Part shown: piece by piece, positions 23,150 through 31,421 of the stretch
Layout: the number at the start of each line of letters is the position of its first letter
Numbering within the stretch: position 1 is the first letter of the stretch
Assembly: GCA_016271365.2 (NCBI GenBank)
Contig: CM057454.1
Span: forward strand, 460,604,501 to 460,668,500
DNA: 64,000 nucleotides
DNA from: Neoceratodus forsteri
Lineage: Eukaryota; Chordata; Ceratodontiformes; Ceratodontidae
Reading direction: 5' to 3'
The notes under the pieces: generated by a model
Seen by the model: the letters and a program-made list of their open reading frames with translations, nothing else
Told to the model about the DNA's origin: nothing
Database searches by the model: none
Made by a program: the position numbers and the translations under genes

Positions 23150-23657
23150 GGGACTTCTCGATCCTCGCATATCACACCGGTGCTTCGAGATCTGCACTGG
23201 CTGCCAATTCAGTGGCGGATCACCTTTAAAGTAGGTCTTTTGACTTACAAAGCCCTACATGGGTTGGGCCCTGACTATCTGAAAGAGCTTCTGGTGCCTT
23301 ACCGACTGACACGTCCACTCCGCTCCACCAACGAGGGGCTGCTAGAGATCCCGAGGGTTAGTTTAAAATCTTCTGGTGCCCGAGCTTTTATGTTTGTGGC
23401 ACCCACCCTCTGGAATTCTCTACCACGTTGGATTCGAGAGTGCATGACGGTAGAGGGTTTTAAAAAGGGCTTAAAGTCCTTTCTACGGAATAAAGCATTT
23501 TCAGATAAGGTTGATGTATTTTAATTGCCCCGCTGCTAATTTTAGTTTATGAAGTATTGTATAGTTTTAGAATGTTTTTATTTGTAATTTATTGTAATGC
23601 GCGCCTTGGTTTTAAGAAAGGCGCAGACAAATAAAGTTTATTATTATTTATTATTAT
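23150..23657 (+). mobile_element. L2-clade LINE 3' fragment with (TTA)n tail
   Basis: The plus strand reads ISHITPVLRDLHWLPI-like sequence from about 23170. KVGLLTYKALHGLGPDYLK, PLRSTNEGLLEIPR, ARAFMFVAPTLWNSLP and a stop at 23522 follow. This is the hallmark C-terminus of L2/Rex1-type LINE proteins. A 3' UTR with aataaa (23630) ends in (tta)n at 23638-23657. It is strongly 5' truncated but uninterrupted, so it is one of the younger insertions in the window and it landed in the Harbinger-like element. Confidence 0.85.
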
Positions 23658-24107
23658 CACTGTCTGCTGCTGCCCACTGCAGGGTGTCCATGGTGGGGCT
23701 GCCTTGCATGGCTCCATGGTGCACAGGGTTGCATTGTCACAGTGGGGGTGGTGGCATGCATGGGGTGTCCTGCACTGTTGGGTGCTACTCCTGGGCAGGG
23801 TGTATGGCACCATGGTGCAGGGTGTGCTCTGCATTTGTGGGACGGTGTGGTATGGGGTGGTCGGCCATGCTTGTGTGCTGGTCACAGCTTGCCGGGGGGG
23901 TGATGGGGCACCATGGCCCGGCTGTGGGTTGGTTGCTGGTCTCCATGGGCCAGTGGTTATTCCAGCCCTCCCTCAGTTGTGCAGTGCATGGGGTGTGGGG
24001 GGGAATATGTCTGTTCTGCTGTCTGTTCCTCTGCCCATCTGTGGCATGGGTGGTGGGCCCTGCATCCCTGGTTGTGCTGTTGCATTGCTGCCCTGCTGCT
24101 GGGGGGC
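23658..24107. other. GT-rich interior of the Harbinger-like element
   Basis: This continues the low-complexity sequence left of the LINE fragment. No motif is seen. Confidence 0.5.
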
Positions 24108-24226
24108 GTCCCTGGTTGCGCTATGGCGCATCTGGACTGCTCAGCTGAACATCCCTTGTTGCGTTATGGCACATCAGATATGCTCAGCTTCACCTCCCTA
24201 GTTGCGCTATGGCGCAGGTGGTGCGA
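24108..24226. repeat. Subterminal repeat of about 46-bp units
   Basis: Three units each contain ccc(t/a)(g/t)gttgcg(c/t)tatggc(g/a)ca: near 24110, 24151 and 24199. They lie about 130-250 bp from the right terminus. Short subterminal arrays of this kind are often binding sites for element-encoded DNA-binding proteins. That role is inference. Confidence 0.55.
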
Positions 24227-25045
24227 TATTCAGTCATCAGCCGTAGGCGCATCTTGGCCTGCGCAGTTTTTGAACATCGCGCTTCTTGCACATGGGCGCA
24301 GTGGACTTGCACTTGCTCCTGCTGTTGCGCACTTTTTGGGCACAGTTTGAATATCTGGGCCACTGTGTTTAAGACCTTATACTCAAAATACCTTACAGAA
24401 ACCTGCAACTGCTTCCAATGATCCTAGCTTACTTACACCCCCTTCCACATCTTCCCTGCTTTTCCCATCCACCTACCTTCTTGTATCAGTGCATAACTTG
24501 TCCCTGAGCCACCTACTTATCTACCGCCCTAAATCTCATCCTCCCTTACCCACCTATTCCTTGTATACCCACAGCATCTCATTCCTTCACTCCTAGTATT
24601 ATCCCAGTTCCAGACCCCCCACTGGCTGCCCACTTCTCCCTACACATGTCTCCCCCTTGATACGCCTGGGTCTTTTTAAACTGACTATGTATATCTCTTC
24701 GCTTGTAGCATCCACTTCAACTAATCTCTTTGCTGGACTATAATGCCTTTACCTTACAGGAATACTAAACCATGTTTGTTGTATCTGGTATAAATTTTTA
24801 CTGACTTGCTACCCTATTGTTATGTATACCCTTACCGACTGTCTTTTGCCTGAACCCAAATGTATTTTCACTTATCCTGTCTATTGCAGGCCTACCTGTA
24901 CTGTTGTACTCTTGCATCTACCGTCTATTTGTCTGTATATAAATGCATTGTTACCTGACTTGTGTAATGCAGGTCCACCTTGTAAATGAGCTTGCTCAAT
25001 GGTGTTTGCCTGGATAAATAAAGAATTTGATTGATTGATTGACTC

Positions 25046-25220
25046 CAGTTAACATCTGGCATATTCAGGTCCCCCATCAACCATATCTCCCCTTTTTCTG
25101 CTGTTTTAAGGATGCCTTCTATCATTTCCTTGTCCATTTCATCCCCCTGAGATGGGGGTCTGTACGCTTCATTAACTTTTAAAACTAATGGAGATGAGGG
25201 CCTGGATTTATTGATTTCTG
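25046..25220 (-). mobile_element. CR1 endonuclease segment, continuation of the copy at 10694-13125
   Basis: The minus strand reads VNEAYRPPSQGDEMDKEMIE, then GEIWLMGDLNMPDVNW, the middle of a CR1 APE endonuclease. It starts immediately after the L2-like LINE tail and supplies residues that precede those where the left part breaks off near 13125. I therefore treat both as one CR1 split by the L2-like insertion. A few dozen residues between GDLN and LEPTR are too degraded to place. Confidence 0.75.
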
Positions 25221-25611
25221 CACATGAGGTACTGTTGGCTGGAAAAGGGGAGATGAACTGTGTTAGAGATGTTTCCAGCAACAGTTTAGACACACAGCAT
25301 TTGGATTGTCTTTTGGATCTTTTGAATGAAAATGAGGGTGTGCGTCAAACAGCTGAGGATCTAGTAGGTGAGACTGTTGATGCTTTAATGTGGTCAGAAA
25401 ACACCTGTTCAAATCTAAATCAGACTTTTCCTCCATTGTCTGCAATAACAATTGTAGCTTGTTTGAACAGGTTGCATAGAACAGGTAAATGATCTATTAA
25501 AAACTTGCAGTATGAATGGTAATTATAATCTTTCTGACATTACCTGAAAGGCAAGCTTTGAAAAGTCTATCTGAACTGAAAGAAATTATTATGAAGTCAG
25601 CAGATTAATAT

Positions 25612-25820
25612 TGAACTACCACCAATCCAGGCAGATGGGACCTTGGTTTAATGTCTGTTCCGAAAGACGGCACCTCAGAAGTGCAGTATCCCTCTCATGC
25701 TGCACTACAGTGTCAGTACTGGGATATTAACCCAAGCACCAGATGTGGGAACTGAACCCACAGCTCTCTCATCTCCTGGCCTCAGAGGCAAGTGTGCTAC
25801 CTACTGAGCCACTGACACTG
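25612..25820 (-). mobile_element. tRNA-derived SINE, inside the Penelope-like element
   Basis: On the minus strand the head reads gtgtcagtggctcagtaggt, with A-box TGGCTCAGTAGG and a B-box-like gggttcagttccc. The body is shared with the copies at 51931 and 54810 (actgtagtgcagcatgagag; aggtcccatctgcctgg). It is 3' truncated. AATATT occurs at 25607-25612 and 25823-25828 and may be the target-site duplication. It is a SINE, not a functional tRNA gene. Confidence 0.8.
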
Positions 25821-26040
25821 CAAATATTATGAAAATATTGTGTTGAACTTGTTGTCTAATGAGAACAACTACAGAAAATTACAAGGGAACCTCATACATA
25901 CTTATAAAAAAGAGTTGTGGGGTTTGTTACAAGAAGGGATTTTAGATGGTTTGATCATGGAAGAAGAATTCAAATATCTCTGGTGTAAATTTCATGTGAT
26001 TCTGACATATTACATCCTCCCTGAAATTCACAAAAGTATG

Positions 26041-26137
26041 GAATAAATTGGAGTCTTAAGCACCTGTAGCTACCGAACAAAATATACACCGACCAAGGAC
26101 AATGCCAATAAGGTCAAGTTTAATGGTGCAATAACAG
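26041..26137 (-). repeat. Inverted fragment of the Penelope-like 3' end inside its own reverse transcriptase
   Basis: This interval is the reverse complement of 31324-31421 with only a handful of differences (for example accttattggcattgtcctt in that copy). It replaces the coding sequence expected after KSME (canonical KSMENPPGRP, visible in the second copy near 31470). It therefore breaks the reverse transcriptase between motifs. Confidence 0.85.
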
Positions 26138-27189
26138 TCCTACTTTCTAGATAAATGAACTGAGGAGGAATGTGTAACAACATCGACTCATTTTCTGGTG
26201 GATTTAGCAAAGACAGTGCTGCAAAAAAATATTTTCCTATTTCAGGATCAGCTTTTCCACCAGATTAGAGGTACCACCATGGGTACAACTATGGCACCTA
26301 GTTACACAAACTTGTTCATAGGGAAGTGGGAAAATGATCACCTGTATGGCGCTGCCACAGATCCATTTCTTTCTAAGGTGGATTTGTGGCAGTGCTTTAT
26401 AGATGAAATTTTAATTGTCTGGAAGGGTTCTAGAACAGAATTTACCTCCTTTATTAATTGGATGGAACTAACTAGTGGTTTGACTTTTAAGTATGAATTG
26501 AATCAAACACATATACATTTCTTGGATTTAATGCTGTACAAAGATGGTAAGGGAGACGTATGCTCCACTTTATTTCAGAAAGAAACTGACCGTAACAGTC
26601 TATTACGCTTTGAAAGTTTCCACCCATATCATGTACGCCATAATATACCAAAGGGGCAATTGGTGCACACATTGTATAATTGTACTGAACACACATAATA
26701 TATACAAAAAAGAGAGGTACAGATTCACAGATTCCAAGAACAAGGGTATAGTAAACACAGTATAGCAACTGCCAACCAAAAAGTAAATAATATGGACAGA
26801 GAACACACACTACGATATGCTGAAAGAATTAAAAGTGCAAATGTAGCATGCCCTTTTGCTACTGATTATTCAAGCAGAGCAGTGGAAATAAAACAAATTA
26901 TTAACAGCAATTGGTCCATACGACAACTAGAACCAAATCTCAAACACATAGTTGAACTGGGACCTAACGTAATTTTTTGTAAATGCAAAAGCATTAGGGA
27001 CATAATAGTCAGTAATATAACACCAGGCACTGAACCATTAAAATGAACATTGCTTGCACCAGCACCAGTAGGTATACATAGCTGTGGCATGTGTACATAT
27101 TGTAAATATATACACACATGTAAAGAATTTAAACATCCAAGAACAAACAAAAAAATATACCAATAAAAGATCTGACTACATGAGACATC

Positions 27190-27510
27190 AGCGGAGTGGT
27201 ATATATGATCGAGTGTAGTTGTGTAGCATTTTACATAGGTAGAACTATCAGGAAATTTCATACCAGAATTGGGGAACATGTAAAGGCAATGGACAGGGGT
27301 GTTGCATCGTATGCTATAGCCAAACATGTATTAGGAGATAGAAATAAACAACATACCATACAGTTTATAGGCATTGAACTAGTTAAAACAGGTGGGGGTT
27401 TGAACAAAATCATAGGCCAAAGAGAAGGTTTTTGGATCTATGAACTGGGCATGTCGAGACAGAGGGCTGAATGACAGCATTGATTTATCTGCCTTTTTAA
27501 AAAACTATAG
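27190..27510 (+). pseudogene. GIY-YIG endonuclease domain of the Penelope-like element
   Basis: The frame reads MVYMIECSCVAFYIGRTIRK then RIGEHVKAM, IAKHVLGD, and GQREGFWIYELGM. It carries the CxC...YIG(R/K)T, R-x-x-EH and W-I/Y hallmarks of the Penelope GIY-YIG nuclease, which nicks target DNA for reverse transcription. The conserved tail LNDSIDLSAFL needs a +1 shift after 27465. Apart from that frameshift the domain looks structurally complete. Confidence 0.8.
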
Positions 27511-27949
27511 ATGTTGAGCATAGACAGGGCCCTGTGAAGTACTTTATCCACTACAGATATATAGCAGCCAAGATATTAATATATTCTGTTAATTTACAAT
27601 GTAATGATGATCTCTTGGGGGGGGGGGGATATTCCTCCCTTATCTACTGTGTAAAGATAAAATGAGGTGCCTGGAACCAAAACCAGGGTATCAATGTTTA
27701 TGTATCACTGACAGCTATAGTAGCAACCATTGATAATTATGAATACCATTAAAATATAAGCTATGATTAAGCAATAATCAATTGTAAAAACACAACAACT
27801 TGCCCTAATATACATGCAATGTTGCAATGTGTACTAAGAACAATACAAGGAAAGTGAACATGTTGTTCGTTATACATTTTTTGATAATATGTGATACATT
27901 CTTGGTGCCTTGGTCGACCAGTTCCAAGTTTTGTTTACGAAAATTCATG

Positions 27950-29279
27950 TGTAACCCCTTTGTTACCCGGGGTTACTAGAATCCCAGTAAGACCTAGTGG
28001 TAGGCAGGGAAGGCAGCTTGTGAAACTCCCAGTTAAATGGGTTTCACACTGTCTCACTCTGTCCTCAGTCACAGCTGAGACTCGAGAGATGACATCATAA
28101 TAGAACTGTCGCAGCTGCATGAGCCACATTTGGAATCTTCAGCTTTGAGTAAGTTTAGAACCTTGGGAATTCAAAGTCAGTCTTCAGTTTGTCCTTAAGC
28201 AAACAAGAAGGACACCAGTAGTTGTCTGTTTACCCCCCTCCCTCTGGGGGGGGGTGAGGAAAAGTTCTTTGTGGGTTCCAGGGGCAATTCCCTTCTCCCA
28301 CCCTGGGAAGAAAGCTGCCTGTTTTAATTTAAGTTCAGCTGTTCATGTATAACAGCAAAGGTTACAGTACTTCGCCTGTGGGGCACCTGCAACGAATGGG
28401 TGAGTGTTTGGCCCCATTGGAAGGGGCAAACAACTTCTTTTCTTCAGTTGGATTTCAAGTATTGGGGACTGCTATTTGGGAGGACTATGTCAACTAGGAC
28501 AAACAAATAGAGCAGTCATCTGTTTAAGGTGTTAATGGATTTAAAGTTCATTGTAGAGGGGGTGCTTCAGGTCATCCACCGTCAATCTACATTTTAAAGT
28601 CTAAAGTTCTGTGTGTCCAGAGAAATGGCCGGGTATGGGCTGTGGGAGCTGGAGGTGGGAAAACCCCCCATCTTTAGTAACCGGGTCCACCTCTATGGAT
28701 TTCTTCTGTGTTTTTGCTACTTGCCTCATGCGCTTGGCCAGTGATGGGGTGGGTACCCAGACGTGGGTCGCAACTTGAAAATCTCTCTAGGAGTCACAGA
28801 CTTTAAGTGGTGTGGGGAGCCACAGGATGGGAAAATTACTCCTTGTTGGATGGGAGTCTCCTTGTTGGATGGGAGTTTCGAATTGGAGGTATGAAAACAA
28901 AATCTCTCTAGGAGTCGCAGACTTCAAGTGGTGTGGGGAGCCACAGTTTGGGAGCCTCCTTGTTTGATGGGATGTCTTTCCAAGTAGAGTTTGGTTCCAT
29001 TCACCAAGTGGACCGTCAGTCGAGTGGCCGGCAGGGGAGCCGGGCCAGTCGGGCTGTGTATCCAATGCGCATGCAAAGTCCGGGCTGAGTGCCTGGTGGG
29101 TCCAAAGCCAGACAACTGTTGTAATGTGTTCATTCCTAAAATGGACCACTGTGTTTAACCTCTAATCTGCATTACAGTTACGTAGCCCTGTGGGGGACCA
29201 TGCAGTGCTTTGTTTATGTTCAGTGAGTTAATAAATAAAGCCACACTGAAAAATCCCAATTCTGGCTCTGGACATTACA
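27950..29279 (+). mobile_element. Possible solo LTR
   Basis: The interval begins TGTAACCCCTTTGTTACCC and ends GGCTCTGGACATTACA, giving TG...CA ends with a short TGTAA/TTACA inverted repeat. An AATAAA at 29234-29239 lies about 40 bases before the end, as in many Gypsy-type LTRs. I find no clear flanking duplication, no primer-binding site and no internal gag-pol, so it would have to be a solo LTR. The interval separates the Penelope-like coding part from its 3' end. It could instead be another unknown insertion. Confidence 0.4.
28779..28990. repeat. Direct repeat of about 120-bp spacing
   Basis: The word aatctctctaggagtc(a/g)cagact and the following t(t/c)aagtggtgtggggagccac occur at 28779 and again at 28900. 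Each is followed by a cctccttgtt-ggatggga variant. The repeat lies inside the putative LTR and looks like an internal tandem duplication. Confidence 0.8.
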
Positions 29280-29388
29280 GTTATTGCTTCCTGTAGTTGG
29301 ATTTACTTGGGTGCCTCTGTGCAGAGTAGCCAAACCTAGGTCTCTTGTGCCGGGTAACCTCATCCTTCCCCGAACCTGTAGATACCAT
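29280..29388. other. Spacer between putative LTR and Harbinger-like element
   Basis: This 109-bp unassigned sequence contains gccgggtaacctc, which is complementary to the gttacccggggtt near 27962. It may therefore still belong to the LTR or insertion. CAT at 29386-29388 is the likely target duplication of the next element. Confidence 0.4.
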
Positions 29389-31067
29389 GGCCCAGATATT
29401 CAAAAGGGTTGCACCATGCGCAACAGGGTTGCGCATGCGCAAGTCCAAAAATGCGCCATTCTGCGATATTCAGCAGGAGGCAGTTACGCCACTGACAACA
29501 GGTTGCGCAACAGTGCAATGCAAATGAATGCATGCTCAACAGGAGGGGGAGGAACCATGCATAAGCTGCGCAACCCGCTATTCAGTCGGGTTGTGCAGAG
29601 TTGTGCATGCGCAACCCCCAACCTGCGCCTGCACAACCTTGAGCCAAAAAAAAAAGGATCAAGTTGAGGGCCACCCACAGGTGAGCTGCTGTATTGCAGG
29701 GCGCAACACAGCAGCTGCCACCCCTGGCTGGCCCCCAACTCGGTCCCTGTGCCCCCCCACCAGCCCGATCACGGGCAGAATGTGTATCAACCCCCCCACA
29801 GTGCCCGATCACGGGCATAATGTAAAAAGCCCCCAACCGAATATCTCCCTGGTGGTCAGTGGACTGTAATGCCCGATCGCGGGCAGAATGTCAATTACAA
29901 CCCCCAAACATCTCCCTGGTGTCTAGTGTTCCCCACCCACCCACGAAGCCCCTCCACCCGCTCCCCGGCGGCGGGGCGGCAGCATCCACCCACCTGCCGC
30001 CCGCCGCCCCCCGACTGACTGTCGGTAGGGCTGCCGCCCGGTGGTGCAGAGCTACAGCCAATGGGCATGCAACCCATACCGTACATGACAGTTCAGATTT
30101 GTGAATGAACCGTCTGGGCTGTCATATGCGGTATAAACTCCACGCCCATTGGCTGTAGCTCTTTGCACCAATAATACACCCTCGCAGACAAGTCGGTCGA
30201 CGGCAGCGGGTGGCAGGCTGGATGCTGCCGCCCGCCAGCTGCCAGGGGGAGCGGGTGGAGGGCTTTTGGGTGGGTGGGGGGACACTAGACAGAGGGAGAT
30301 GTTTGGGGGTTTGTAACTTGACATTCTGCCCGTGATCGGGCATTACGGTCACTGGACCACCAGGAGATATTCGGGTTGGGGGGCTTTTACATTCTGCCTG
30401 CGATCGGGCACTGGGGGGTTGATATACGCTCTGCCCGTGATCGGGCTGGGAGATGTGGGGGCAGTTACTTGCATGCCCGCGATCGGGCTTCGGAGATGTG
30501 TGGGCGGGGGTCATGTTACTGTATGCCCATGATCGGGCTTCAGGAGATGTGTGGGCGGGGGGTCATGTTACTGTATGCCCGCGATCGGGCTTCGGGAGAT
30601 GTGTGTGTGTGTGTGGGGAATGTATACACTGATACTCCCCGCGATCGGGCTGCAGGGTGCGTCGGTCCCCAATGGCTGCTGCCTGGCAGGGTGGCCAGGC
30701 ACAAGTCCTCGGGGATCAGCGCACCTACATGCTAATGGCATGCAAATGGGGCCATAAATAGATGCAAATGGCTCCCCCTGCGCCTTGCATAAATTATGGC
30801 CCCACTTGCATGTCACCTGTTGAATATCGAAATTTGCACATGGCGCAATCGGTACTTGCGCCACATAAGTGTCTCCAACTCTGGCAACTTCTTGGTGGCA
30901 CAAGTTCCACTGCGCCATCTTTGATGGCTGTAACTGGGGTGATATTCAGCGAGCGTTGCTCAATAGCGCAACTCCTTTGAATATCGCCCCGGCCACACCC
31001 CTGCGCAACTATTTTGAGCAGCGCAGGGGCTTGCGCCTCAGAATGGCGCAGTTTGAATATCTGGGCC
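29389..31067. mobile_element. Harbinger-like foldback element with 3-bp TSD
   Basis: The ends are GGCCCAGATATTCAAA and GTTTGAATATCTGGGCC, flanked by CAT at 29386-29388 and 31068-31070. The 3-bp duplication and this end type fit PIF/Harbinger. Subterminal DNA is rich in TGCGCA. The interior (about 29750-30460) is a long GC-rich imperfect palindrome centred near 30105, with arms carrying ccattggctgtagctct and its complement. There is no protein gene. It is a non-autonomous relative of the 20066-24361 element, so the Myb-like proteins encoded there are candidate binders of its ends. Confidence 0.75.
29763..30650. repeat. Ten dispersed copies of a 14-bp palindrome near GCCCGCGATCGGGC
   Basis: Copies start at 29763, 29803, 29871, 30328, 30396, 30433, 30475, 30525, 30577 and 30637, with one or two changes at the variable positions (gcccgatcacgggc, gcccgtgatcgggc, gcccatgatcgggc). 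Three lie in the left arm of the foldback and seven in the right. The right-hand ones have a spacing of about 50-60 bp, with repeated spacer text (cggagatgtgtgggcggggg), so part of the array grew by tandem duplication after the palindrome formed. Confidence 0.9.
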
Positions 31068-31071
31068 CATA

Positions 31072-31421
31072 TGTATATCCATGTTACAAAAATGGGCATA
31101 TGGGTTACACATGTGGTAAAATGCATTAAGCACTTTAATTGTAGAGGTGTGGTTTAACTTAATTGTGTATGCACGCCTATTGGATAAATAATAGCACATG
31201 ACTGTATGAATGAATGTATAAAATGGCACTGAAATTTTTGTAATACAATACTCTGATGAAGCCTGGCAGCTTTCCAGGGAAACTTCAGTAGTTTTTTTAA
31301 TTTATTGTAAGTCTTTATTCTGCCTGTTATTGCACAATTAAATTTGACCTTATTGGCATTGTCCTTGGTCAGTGTATATTTTGTTCAGTAGCTACAGGTG
31401 CTTAAGACTCCAATTTATTTC
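31072..31421 (+). mobile_element. Penelope-like element 3' end
   Basis: This segment follows the Harbinger-like element. It contains gatgaagcctggcagctttc and agggaaacttcagtag, the CTGATGA...GAAAC arrangement common in Penelope 3' regions, then accttattggcattgtcctt and a junction into a second copy. The end block 31324-31421 also occurs inverted at 26041-26137, which supports the view that both belong to one element. Confidence 0.65.
31253..31293 (+). ncRNA. Hammerhead-ribozyme-like core
   Basis: CTGATGA (31253-31259) is followed by a 5-bp stem CCTGG/CCAGG (31262-31266 and 31274-31278, loop cagcttt). GAAAC (31279-31283) comes next, then a possible 3-bp helix ACT/AGT ending in GTT, an acceptable NUH cleavage triplet. 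Two extra bases (AG) before stem II and a poorly paired helix I weaken it. Penelope-like elements are known to carry minimal hammerhead motifs. This copy is probably degenerate. Confidence 0.45.

Larger units (their letters stand above)
20066..24361. mobile_element. Harbinger-like DNA element with two Myb/SANT-like genes
   Basis: The left end is gatattcaaaagggttgcac and the right end gtttgaatatctgggcc. Both match the ends of the 29389-31067 element (ggcccagatattcaaa...), with GCGCA-rich subterminal DNA. The GGCCCA of the left end appears lost. Inside are two divergent open genes with Myb/SANT-like domains (20496-20071 minus; 21274-22456 plus). A GT-rich 1.9-kb right half holds a younger LINE fragment. 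Harbinger elements normally pair a DDE nuclease with a Myb-like protein. I see no nuclease frame here, so this copy is probably non-autonomous or has lost it. It sits inside an L2-like LINE. Confidence 0.7.
13126..25045 (+). mobile_element. L2-like LINE, nearly full length, inserted in CR1 and itself twice interrupted
   Basis: Subtracting the nested insertions at 14229-16165 and 20066-24361 leaves roughly 5.7 kb. That comprises a long 5' leader with repeated units (13126-14228 and 16166-16790), endonuclease (17230-18254), reverse transcriptase and C-terminal region (18290-19900), and a 3' UTR split by the Harbinger-like insertion and resuming at 24362. The 3' end is diagnostic: gtaaatgagcttgctcaatgg, then ggataaataaagaa and a (ttga)n tail at 25027-25045. 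The same 3' end recurs as short fragments at 36890-37046 and near 54000. The left boundary is set only by where CR1 similarity stops. Confidence 0.7.
25221..27949 (+). mobile_element. Penelope-like element, reverse transcriptase and GIY-YIG endonuclease segment
   Basis: Upstream similarity is weak to about 25400. At 25540-25606 the sequence reads RQALKSLSELKEIIMKSAD, which leads into a SINE, then KYYENIVLNLLSNENNYRKL from 25826. A reverse transcriptase core follows at 26198-26698: HQIRGTTMGTTMAPSYTNLF, catalytic block FIDEILIVW, and HIHFLDLML. The normal FIDD is FIDE, so a catalytic Asp is lost. Between the pieces lies a 97-bp inverted fragment (26041-26137). The C-terminal GIY-YIG nuclease is at about 27190-27474. 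The 3' region runs to the putative LTR at 27950 and appears to continue at 31072. Confidence 0.8.

Noticed and set aside
22682..24148. Several overlapping open frames of 80-180 codons in a GT-rich region
   Set aside because: They overlap on both strands, are Cys/Trp/Val/Gly-rich from TGT, TGG and GTG words, and show no conserved motif. They reflect composition.
25612..25820. A tRNA gene, suggested by A- and B-box-like words
   Set aside because: The cloverleaf is poor, and the same sequence with a long 3' body recurs at 51931 and 54810; it is a SINE.
27950..29279. Complete LTR retrotransposon
   Set aside because: No second LTR, primer-binding site, gag or pol could be found. At best it is a solo LTR, listed with low confidence.
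29763..30650. CRISPR-like array from the repeated palindromes
   Set aside because: The repeats are only 14 bp, spacers are themselves similar to each other, and the context is a eukaryotic foldback transposon.
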